A stretch of DNA of 64,000 nt from contig NC_064037.1 in assembly GCF_932526225.1 (NCBI RefSeq), positions 18,593,471-18,657,470 on the forward strand, written 5' to 3'. Source of the DNA: Nematostella vectensis (Eukaryota; Cnidaria; Anthozoa; Actiniaria; Edwardsiidae). The notes under the pieces were generated by a model. The model did not search any database. It had not been told where the DNA came from and saw nothing but the letters and a program-made list of their open reading frames with translations. The position numbers were made by a program, and so were the translations under genes. The stretch's first letter is position 1. Every line of letters begins with the position of its first letter. Positions 13,901 through 25,900 of this stretch are shown here, in pieces.

Positions 13901-16900
13901 AACGCATGAAAGTTCTCTCTCTAGTTTACTAGTAGGGAGGCAATGCATGAAAGTTCTCTCTCTAGTTTACTAGTAGGGAGGGAATGCATGAAAGTTCTCT
14001 CTCTGGTTTACTAGTAGGGAGGGAATGCATGAAAGTTCTCTCTCTAGTTTACTAGTAGGTTGGCAATGCATGAAAGTTCTCTCTCTGGTTTACTAGTAGG
14101 GAGGCAATGCATGAAAGTTCTCTCTCTGGTTTACTAGTAGGGAGGCAATGCATGAAAGTTCTCTCTCTGGTTTACTAGTAGGGTGGCAATGCATGAAAGT
14201 TCTCTCTCTGGTTTACTAGTAGGGTGGCAACGCATGAAAGTTCTCTCTCTGGTTTACTAGTAGGGAGGCAATGCATGAAAGTTCTCTCTCTGGTTTACTA
14301 GTAGAGAGGCAATGCATGAAAGTTCTCTCTCTGGTTTACTAGTAGGGTGGCAATACATGAAAGTTCTCTCTCTGGTTTACTAGTAGGGTGGCAACGCATG
14401 AAAGTTCTCTCTCTGGTTTACTAGTAGGGTGGCAATGCATGAAAGTTCTCTCTCTTGTTTACTAGTAGGGAGGCAACGCATGAAAGTTCTCTCTCTGGTT
14501 TACTAGTAAAGGTTGGCAATGCATGAAAGTTCTCTCTCTGGTTTACTAGTAGGGTGGCAACGCATGAAAGTTCTCTCTCTGGATTACTAGTAGGGTGGCA
14601 ATGCATGAAAGTTCTCTCTCTAGTTTACTAGTAGGGAGGCAATGCATGAAAGTTCTCTCTCTAGTTTACTAGTAGGGTAGCAATGCATGAAAGTTCTCTC
14701 TCTGGTTTACTAGTAGGGTGTCAATGCATGAAAGTTCTCTCTCTGGTTTACTAGTAGGGTGTCAATGCATAAAAGTTCTCTCTCTGGTTTACTAGTAGGG
14801 TAGCAATGCATGAAAGCTCTCTCTCTGGTTTACTAGTAGGGAGGCAATGCATGAAAGTTCTCTCTCTAGTTTACTAGTAGGGAGGCAAGGCATGAAAGTT
14901 CTCTCTCTGGTTTACTAATAGGGTGACAATGCATGAAAGTTCTCTCTCTAGTTTACTAGTACGGTGTCAATGCATAAAAGTTCTCTCTCTGGTTTACTAG
15001 TAGGGTGGCAATGCATGAAAGTTCTCTCCCTAGTTTACTAGTAGGGTGGGAATGCATAAAAGTTCTCTCTCTGGTTTACTAGTAGTGAGGGAACGCATGA
15101 AAGTTCTCTCTCTGGTTTACTAGTAGGGAGGGAACGCATGGATTTAGAAAAAATGTCAGAAAATTTGGGCCTTTGCCTCCTTCCCTTCAGGCTGAAATAA
15201 GATTAGTTCAATCATATACTGGTACTAATCCCATCCCTCCAAGACATAGGATTGGCGGAGGGCAGGTGCGGTTTCATAGGTATCCATATGGAGAAAGCAT
15301 TGTATTTAAAGATTCCTCAATAGGGAATAACTGATTTTTTGTCCGCCATAGGGGGTGCGCGCAACCCCCCTGTGTATGTGCCGGGATATTATTTGGTGTT
15401 TTTTCGTATCACAGATGAACTCATGGAGTGGAATGCTACCATGAGTTTCTAATCAAAAGCTCTGTGAGCCAAAGATGCTAAGAGTGAATAATAATGTCCT
15501 TTTTTTCTATACAGTAGTCATGAAAAATAAAAATAAAAATTGAAATCATGAAAGTTATGGAAAACAAAATTGAAACAAGTGAACTAAACGTCAGTAACGA
15601 ATGTAATTAACATGAGCACCCTCAACCTACAGTACATGGAATACTTTCTGAAGGGTTTTACTATCACCGCACCGCAGGCTCAGCATCACCGCTGACCATC
15701 TTGTATTTTGATCGGATGATCTTATCGCTGTCTTCGCTACTTTATTGTAAGTCCTATGCTTGTACCGTTATCCTGTTATCTTCATTACCACTCATTGTAA
15801 CACTGTTAATCCTAGGACTTCTTCATTGTTTTTATTAAATGATTTATTGACAAGCCGAGAAGTTTCTCCATGAAGAAGTCATGGTTGATGTAGAGTGTTC
15901 CTTTCACACTGCGACTTCACGACCAAGGTGTTCTCCAAGACACTGGCAATCGCAATAATGACCAACCACAACCTGGCACATGCGGCAGCTGTTCTTCGCA
16001 CATACCTCATGCTGAGGCCCCAAACTCGACCAGCCGAAGATAAATATAGGGGGCCCAGTAGAGGAGTGGAAGTCTTCCAGCGACGATGGGAGGTGTTGAA
16101 AACTGGATCGGGCATACACACAGCGTTAGCATCGGCACAGCTCTTCCAGTGTGCTGATGAGTTTGGAGGCAGCATTCTGAAGAATGACCCGCACGCAACT
16201 TCAAAGGCACTGACTGTTCTCCTAGAAAATATGTGATCCCTAGCCGTTATACCTGTTGCTACCTCGGTATTACGCACGGACCTTCTGCAGCTAAGGCAGG
16301 AATGCGATGAACCCTTCCGGGCCTTCGCGGCTAAAGTGCGAGGAAAAGCAGAAACATCCACATACAGCACCCGATGCACGTGTGGCCGCTCCGTGGACAA
16401 CACAGACGCAATCATCCGCGACGGCATCCTCAATGACCTCTCGACAACAACGTCCGGAGAGAGGTCAGGGGTACCACCCATATCCTGGATAAACCCATTG
16501 ACGAGGTCATAGCACTGGTAGAAGGCAAGGAGATGGCACGAAACGCCCTACCATCGCCCTTCACATCCGCCTTCCCATCACAGCAACAACAGCCAGCAGG
16601 ACTCGCCACCACACCCCCAATCCCCTCGCCAACAGACCGCGCCAAGGAGGCCACATGCCCAGAGTGCCGCCACACCTTCAGGTTATTCACAGCCACCATA
16701 TGGCCAAAAGGAGCACACATGCCACCATCAAGACACTGGAGCTCCACATCTTCTCTAAAGGGAAATGGCGCAGAGCTCGTCTTCACAATCATCCATGCGC
16801 CCCGGTCACAATCACCCACCCACGGAGAGGCAGCAACAACCTCAACAGCAACACTCTCCAGGCAGAGGTAACTGCCATCGCAGGCACAGGAGCGCAATAA

Positions 16901-19900
16901 GATCTGTGGTCACTCACAGAGATCCTCGTGTGCGGCTTCTCGCGCAACGAGCTTCAACCAATCAGCCTCAGCCTGTCACCTGGAGCCACAGAATGGTGAT
17001 CACTTGCAAGAACGATGGCTCGCCCCATCGCACTGTGGACCTGTCAACGCTCAACAAATTTTCTCTAAGGGAGACATTCGCCATGGAGTCATCATTCCAC
17101 CTCACACAGCGCATTCCCAAAGACCAGTGGAAAACCGTCACATGTCGACGCCCAGAACGGGTATCACAGTGTCCCGAGTCTGACCGCCATCTCACATCCT
17201 TCATCACAGCCCCAGGAGGCTTTCTATCATCGGGGGATGGTTACAAATGCCGGTTTGACGCTGTGCTAGCAGAGGTTGAATAAAAAGAGTGCTGCTTGGA
17301 TGACATGATCCACTACAACAGTGACCTCACGGAGCACTGGTGGAGGACAATAGACAATAGGAGTGTTCCTTGTCACACTGCGACTTTACGACCGAGGATG
17401 TCTCCGAGACACTGGCAACTGGCAATAATGAACACTCGCCTATTTCGCCTTAAACAACACACACTCTTCTGGCGCTTCAAAATCACACATCTAACAGGCA
17501 AGAGTAACCACGCAGCAGACGCCGCCTTGCCATCTTGCTTGGGGCTCCACTCCAGCCAAGCACCGCAGAGCTTGTCAGACGATGCAGAGTCCGCAGTCAT
17601 GGCTCCAAGTCGTTGCAGTACCGAGGAGGTGGGCATGACCTGTCCCAACCTGGACCTTGGAGGTCTCAGGACCATTCTTGACTCCCTCTATGCAGAATGT
17701 ATCCTCCTCTACCAGGATCGCGTGGTAATACCCCCTTCTCTCTGCCAACAAGTCCTGAAACACCTACACGCCACTCACCAAGGTACCTCCACCATGGAAC
17801 AGCGTGCATGAGCCATCGTCTACTGGCCTGGTATGACCCAGGATATCCGTGAAAGGGCAAGATGCGCAGACTGCAACAGAAACGCCCTGTCACAAGCCGC
17901 TACCCAACCCATCCCATCGCCGCCGCCGCCTACCCCGTTCAACAGTCTTCATGGACTTCTTCGACTTCAGTGGGCGCCACTACCTCATCATCTGCGATCA
18001 CTTCTCCAGGAACTAACCTTGCAGGCTCGGCTGGCCTGATACGCCACCTACGCTCGTTCTTTGCTACTTTCGGGGTTCCAGACGAGCTTTCTAGTGACTG
18101 CGGCCCGGAGTTTATGTCCACATCAGCAGAGGATTACACATGGGGGATAAGACACCGCCTATCTTCTGTCAGCTTCCCACAGTCTATAACGACAGGGCAG
18201 ACGTAGCGGTGAAGACTGCCAAGTGTCTATTAATGTCCAACACAGGACCCACCGGCTCGCTTGACCACGACTGCTTCCTACGCGCCATACTGCAGTTACG
18301 CAATACCCCCAACGCTGACAGCAACCTCTCACCTGCCCAAATCATTTCCGGAAAACCTCTACGTGTCACACTATCATTTGTCAACTGCCTAGAGAAATTT
18401 TCTAACCCCAATGTTAGACCACTATGGCTTGTGGCATGGAAAGCCAAAGAGGACGTCCTCCGTACCCGCCTCACCCGCACCACCCAAAGCACTACGAGCC
18501 CACTCTCACCCCATTCGCCCCCTCTCCGTCGGCGAGAGAGTCCTCTTACAGAACCAGCAAGGGCCACATCCCAAAAAGTGGGATCGCTAAGGGTTGTCCT
18601 GGTTGACTCGTTAGGTCACGACCAGTACCGGGTCAAGGTGGATGGCTCGTGACGGCTTACCTCACGTAATAGACGGTTCCTCCATACCTTTACGCCTGCT
18701 TCACCGTCCATCACAGCAAAGGCACCAGTCCCCCCAAAGACGACCTTCTGCCTTGAGAGAGGAATGCCGGCCAGTGCTGCCAACGGTGAAGAGGAGGACC
18801 CCAACTTATCACCTCCCAAACGTTACGAGCTTTAAACGGGCACATGGGTACGCTGAGTCTGCGCACCTTCAACTCGAGAACACTAGTGACCTACAGTTTC
18901 TCGGACTGGGGGATGAAGGCTTTTAAACCGTACCGTGGTTTCAGCACTACCGATGACCAGTTATTTGTAATCGGCCATCTTGTATTTTGATCGGAAGATA
19001 TTCTTATCGCCGTCTTCACTACTTTATTGTAAGTCTTAAGCTTGTACCTGTTATCTTCATTACCACTCGTTGCAACACTGTTTATACTAGGACTTCTTCA
19101 TCATTTTCAGTAAATGATCTATTGACAAACCGAGAAGTTTCTTCACTTTCTTGAAAAAAAACATTTTACGACTATATGTACTGACCGGAGCAGTCACAGG
19201 TCGATAACAAAGCCCCTTTTTAGCTACTAAGCTTTAACCAGAAGTAACAAAGCACAAAAAGTTTACAGATAATTGATCCAGACATCCGACCATCAAGCCA
19301 TCCGACAATCAAGTAACACAGAAGTTCCCCCAATAATTCTGCAAGTATTCATGAGTTAAAAATTATTTCCTATGGACACCTACTGTAATTGTGTAAAACA
19401 TATGTACCTTTGTTTCTTCGAATGACAGATGATGTCATTGAATAACTTGTGAATCTGGATTTAGTTTCCTCGTCATCAAAAGACAACCCTCCATGTGAAT
19501 CATCATCTGCCTCCCCATCCAATGGAAAATATTTCTCATCATCATTATCATCAAATTCTTTATCACTCCTGATCAGATCATCATCATCACTAAAAGAAAA
19601 GTAACACGATTGTCAATAACAGGTGAATAAAAAAAATGGCCCAAGCTACTTGAAAAATGTAAAGGCCACAACTCACTTAGATTAGATACCATATAGAGCA
19701 CATAACTTCTTCAATACTTTTATACAAGTATTATTACTTCTAGCAATATTTTTATCAAAGTAAACTCCTCTCTGCACTTCTATTAAGGTCCACAAAAAAG
19801 TTGTGTATGTATATTTTCAAATGCCTTTAAAATCTTCTTCAAATAAACTAAACATGAAATTTCTTAACCAAGCAACATCCAAGGACTGTTAAGCACAAAG

Positions 19901-22900
19901 TGAATCATACCAAGTTGATAGAGGCATCTTTGAATAATGTTATGCATTCCTAGGGTGTGTTTTTTATTATAATGAACAATTGAGATTTCTTCTCATTTCA
20001 AATTGAGGTAATGTCTATTTGAAGTAAAAGTGAGATGGTATATTTCATGTGTGTCTAACATACCTTGGGGGGCTTTTCTGTTTTATAAATGTATCAACAC
20101 AAAAAAAACATAGTGGATCACGAGATTCATAATATCACTTAGTACAAACAAAATCGTCCAGGTGTTCCTATTGTCACAGCAATTAGCCTAAATAGAGAGG
20201 CAACAATTGTACCTGAATAGGAATGCTTGATTTAAATGTCAGTGTTGACAACCTAATTGATCATGGTTATGATTTGTAAAGAAGTGAAAACCTGGAGATC
20301 TAGGCAACCAAGCTAGGGTCCTCTGTCTTTGTAAAGTGTGTGCTGCCTATGTAACGCTGTGTATTCTTGGTCAGAGAATTGCTGAGCGAAGTTAGTAACC
20401 AGACAGAGACAGAACATGGACAATAGCACAAAGAAAGGGGGAAGACACATCTTACCATTATACAGAAAGGGCGAGGTCACACCTTACCATCATACAGAAA
20501 GGGGAAGGACACACCTTACCATCATACAGAAAGGGGGAGGACACACCTTACAATCATACAGAATGGAGGAAGACACACCTTACCATCATACAGAAAGGGG
20601 GAGGACACACCTTACCATCATACAGAAAGGGGAAGGACACACCTTACCATCATAAAGAAAGGGGGAGGACACACCTTACCATCATACAGAAAGGGGGAGG
20701 ACACACCTTACCATCATATAGAAAGGAGGACACACCTTACCATCATACAGAAAGGGGAAGGACACACCTTACCATCATACAGAAAGGGGGAGGACACACC
20801 TTACCATCATATAGAAAGGAGGACACACCTTACCATCATACAGAAAGGGGGAGGTCACACCTTACCATCATACAGAAAGGGGAAGGACACACCTTACCAT
20901 CATACAGAAAGGGAGAGGACACACCTAACCATCATGCCTTTCGCTATAAATTTCACACTGATTGGATCCAGATTGGATTACTTCTGACAGACTGATAGAT
21001 CAGTTTGTGTCAGCGACCTGAATTGTACTTTAGTTGTCTTTAACGGTTTTTATTTCAAATTTACAGGATTCTACTATCAGGCCTGGGAAGAGGTAACAGC
21101 TACGCCTCAGAAAAGGAGACCTAAGTAGAATTGCATTGTATTTTCCACGCTTACAAAGTCTTGAATCCTTCCGTGAATGTTTGTTTTGCTTGCACGCTGC
21201 ATACATTTTGTAATTATTGTTCATTCGTAATCTTTATATTTTCTGAGAGTTAATGGCTCGCATAATCTCTTATGGTTTCTCAGTAAGCTCCTCACCTTGC
21301 CATATTTTCCTGTTTTTATTATATTTAGTTCTATTGTACCTGGCAAACAAATAAACTGAATCCAGCACAATAAAAAAATTTTTGCTGTTGTAGACTGTTG
21401 GGGAAGTTTTATGCCACTAATTAGGCATAAAGTTGGTAATGCAAAATGTTTGCTGTTGTAATAGGCATTTTTATGCTGGATGCATGAACCATAGACAGCA
21501 TTTGATATCTCAAAGTCCCCTAGCTTGCATAGGTTCATCTCTACATAGTATACATGTCCATGATCAACTGACACGTTTGCGGGGGGCAAAGCCGTTGATA
21601 GTATACTGTAACTCATTAGAAATGAATCCCGGGAAGAGCTGCCCATATCTTCTAGCAACATCTCCGCTTACCTTTCATCCTCATCAGCTGCTTCATTAAA
21701 AGGAGCATTTGCCTGAAAACAAGATTATTCAGGGTATGATTTTTACACATATTTGATAAGTTTAGTAAGTACCTACACAATATTTCATCATTTCATAGCA
21801 GAAATATGAGTACACAAAAAATACTTACCTAACCATATTTCATTATAATATTTTGTGATGTTTATTTGTTTTTATTTTTTGCAAATCTTAATGCAAATAT
21901 TATAATCTTATCAATAAACACAAGCATTTCCAAAAAGGTTCTTACCTTAAAAATAAAGTCATCATCCAAGATATTACTATCTTCATCAAGGTCAAGGTCA
22001 TCATCAAGTGCAGCAACGATATCTGGATCCCACTCTGGATGTGGACCTATAAGATATTCATGTACATGTATTACACTAAGTGGATGTGAACCTTTAAGAT
22101 GTACATGTATTTCTATTGGTGGATGAAGACTATAAGATGTACATGTATTACACTAAGAGGATGAAGAACTATAAGATGTACATGTATTACACTTGGTGGA
22201 TGAAGACCTATAAGATGTACGTGTATTACACTTAGTGGATGAGGACCTATAAGAGGTACATGTATTACACTTAGTGGATGAGGACCTATAAGAGGTACAT
22301 GTATTACACTTAGTGGATGAGGACCTATAAGAGGTACATGTATTACACTTAGTGGATGAAGACCTATAAGATGTACATGTATTACACTAAGAGGATGAAG
22401 ACCTATAAGATGTACATGTATTACACTAAGAGGATGAAGACCTATAAGATGTACATGTATTATACTAAGAGGATGAAGACTATAAAATGTACATGTATTA
22501 CACTAAGAGGATGAAGACCTATGAGATGTACATGTATTATACTAAGAGGATGAAGACCTATAAGATGTACATGTATTACACTTAGTGGATGAAGACCTAT
22601 AAGATGTACATGTATTACACTAAGAGGATGAAGACCTATAAGATGTACATGTATTATACTAAGAGGATGAAGACTATAAAATGTGCATGTATTACACTAA
22701 GAGGATGAAGACCTATAAGATGTACATGTATTATACTAAGAGGATGAAGACTATAAAATGTACATGTATTACACTAAGAGGATGAAGACCTATGAGATGT
22801 ACATGTATTATACTAAGAGGATGAAGACCTATAAGATGTACATGTATTACACTAAGAGGATGAAGACCTATAAGATGTACATGTATTACACTAAGAGGAT

Positions 22901-25900
22901 GAAGACCTATAAGATGTACATGTATTACACTAAGAGGATGAAGACCTATAAGATGTACATGTATTACACTAAGAGGATGAAGACCTATAAGATGTACATG
23001 TATTACACTAAGAGGATGAAGACCTATAAGAGGTACATGTATTACACTTAGTGGATGAAGACCTATAAGATGTACATGTATTACACTTAGTGGATGAAGA
23101 CCTATAAGATGTACATGTATTACACTAAGAGGATGAAGACCTATAAGATGTACATGTATAACACTAAGAGGATGAAGACCTATAAGACGTACATGTATTA
23201 CACTAAGAGGATGAAGACCTATAAGATGTACATGTATTACACTAAGAGGATGAAGACCTATAAGAGGTACATGTATTACACTTAGTGGATGAAGACCTAT
23301 AAGATGTACATGTATTACACTTAGTGGATGAAGACCTATAAGATGTACATGTATTACACTAAGAGGATGAAGACCTATAAGATGTACATGTATTATACTA
23401 AGAGGATGAAGACTATAAAATGTACATGTATTACACTAAGAGGATGAAGACCTATAAGATGTACATGTATTATACTAAGAGGATGAAGACTATAAAATGT
23501 ACATGTATTACACTAAGAGGATGAAGACCTATGAGATGTACATGTATTATACTAAGAGGATGAAGACCTATAAGATGTACATGTATTACACTAAGAGGAT
23601 GAAGACCTATAAGATGTACATGTATTACACTAAGAGGATGAAGACCTATAAGATGTACATGTATTACACTAAGAGGATGAAGACCTATAAGATGTACATG
23701 TATTACACTAAGAGGATGAAGACCTATAAGATGTACATGTATTACACTAAGAGGATGAAGACCTATAAGAGGTACATGTATTACACTTAGTGGATGAAGA
23801 CCTATAAGATGTACATGTATTACACTTAGTGGATGAAGACCTATAAGATGTACATGTATTACACTAAGAGGATGAAGACCTATAAGATGTACATGTATAA
23901 CACTAAGAGGATGAAGACCTATAAGACGTACATGTATTACACTAAGAGGATGAAGACCTATGAGATGTACATGTATTATACTAAGAGGATGAAGACCTAT
24001 AAGATGTACATGTATTACACTTAGTGGATGAAGACCTATAAGATGTACATGTATTACACTAAGAGGATGAAGACCTATAAGATGTACATGTATTACACTA
24101 AGAGGATGAAGACCTATAAGATGTACATGTATTACACTAAGAGGATGAAGACCTATAAGATGTACATGTATTACACTAAGAGGATGAAGACCTATAAGAT
24201 GTACATGTATTACACTAAGAGGATGAAGACCTATAAGATGTACATGTATTACACTAAGAGGATGAAGACCTATAAGAGGTACATGTATTACACTTAGTGG
24301 ATGAAGACCTATAAGATGTACATGTATTACACTTAGTGGATGAAGACCTATAAGATGTACATGTATTACACTAAGAGGATGAAGACCTATAAGATGTACA
24401 TGTATTACACTAAGAGGATGAAGACCTATAAGACGTACATGTATTACACTAAGAGGATGAAGACCTATAAGATGTACATGTATTACACTAAGAGGATGAA
24501 GACCTATAAGAGGTACATGTATTACACTTAGTGGATGAAGACCTATAAGATGTACATGTATTACACTTAGTGGATGAAGACCTATAAGATGTACATGTAT
24601 TACACTAAGAGGATGAAGACCTATAAGATGTACATGTATTACACTAAGAGGATGAAGACCTATAAGAGGTACATGTATTACACTTAGTGGATGAAGACCT
24701 ATAAGATGTACATGTATTACACTTAGTGGATGAAGACCTATAAGATGTACATGTATTACACTAAGAGGATGAAGACCTATAAGATGTACATGTATTACAC
24801 TAAAAGGATGAAGACCTATAAGATGTACATGTATTACACTAAGAGGATGAAGACCTATAAGATGTACATGTATTACACTAAGAGGATGAAGACCTATAAG
24901 ATGTACATGTATTACACTAAAAGGATGAAGACCTATAAGATGTACATGTATTACACTTAGTGGATGAAGACCTATAAGATGTACATGCATTACACTGGGT
25001 ATCCTTATTGCCATAACCAAAATGGTATAGAGGTGACAGTGATCAGATTTATGATAGTTCCACATATAACTGTTATAGCAACATATCGCTCACCTAATAT
25101 CACAATAAGTCAGCTTTGTCTCACTATAGGTGAAATCTTAAGTATGCCTTTAATGACACAATTGAAAATACTTATTGGGGATTTTAATGTTAACTGGTTA
25201 AACAATTTGGAAAGGGCTTCTTTGTATAATGTTTTAGTAAGAGATAATCAATACAGACAGTTAATACCATGATACACTACAGATAACAAAACTTGCATTG
25301 ATCACATATACACTAATTTACCATAAACCGTTATAAAAGCGCCACTTTTCTGAAAACAATAGATGTCAAAACGCCTTTTTCAGAACTAAGCATCCGTGAG
25401 TTAAAAGAGTTGCTTCTCCATGCTAAAGGAATACAGGCAGTGGTAGACAATTCTACCAGGCTTCTTGTATAATTTCTACCACTCGGAACTGCAGTCTAGT
25501 TGCTATCGGCAAGATAAATGAGTGTAAAAACGTCTGGGTAGGTTGTTTGTACTAACTAGTGAACTTCACTAGCTTTAGCGATGCAATCGCCAGTTTTGTG
25601 AAAACTACAGTAAGTTTTCTTATTACCAGTAGACCAAGTTTAGCTGATAGACGTTGTTGTTTACGTTTTTGTTTTAAACAAAAATTAGCTTAGTAGTTTT
25701 ATCCTCTGGAATTGTTAGTATCGCAGAGAGTTGATATTGTAGTACTTAAAAAAGAAAACAAAGAAACCGCTCTTCACAATTTTAATTTTTTATTGTTGAT
25801 ATTATAAGCCCAAATGTTGTTGTTACAAATAAAAAGCGTTTGAACTACTAATTGTATTATCACTTATTCTTATTCGCTTGGAGCATTCTTATGATTATAT

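Larger units (their letters stand above)
15650..19147 (+). mobile_element. Degenerate Ty3/Gypsy LTR retrotransposon
   Basis: Related about 200-bp LTRs lie at about 15676-15870 and 18940-19145, sharing CCATCTTGTATTTTGATCGG and ending GAGAAGTTTCTYCA. Between them are gag, zinc-finger, protease, RT, RNase H and integrase fragments in the normal gag-pol order, on the plus strand. The element is 3.5 kb with internal deletions, frameshifts and stops, so it is inactive. It lies antisense within LTV1 intron 8. Confidence 0.88.

Noticed and set aside
11920-15140. CRISPR-like regular array
   Set aside because: Units are contiguous and similar throughout with no unique spacers; the genome is eukaryotic.
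22758-25065. Open frames of up to 531 codons (VIHVHLIGLHPLS and MYMYYTKRMKTYK repeats)
   Set aside because: 39-bp satellite artefacts inside LTV1 intron 5.
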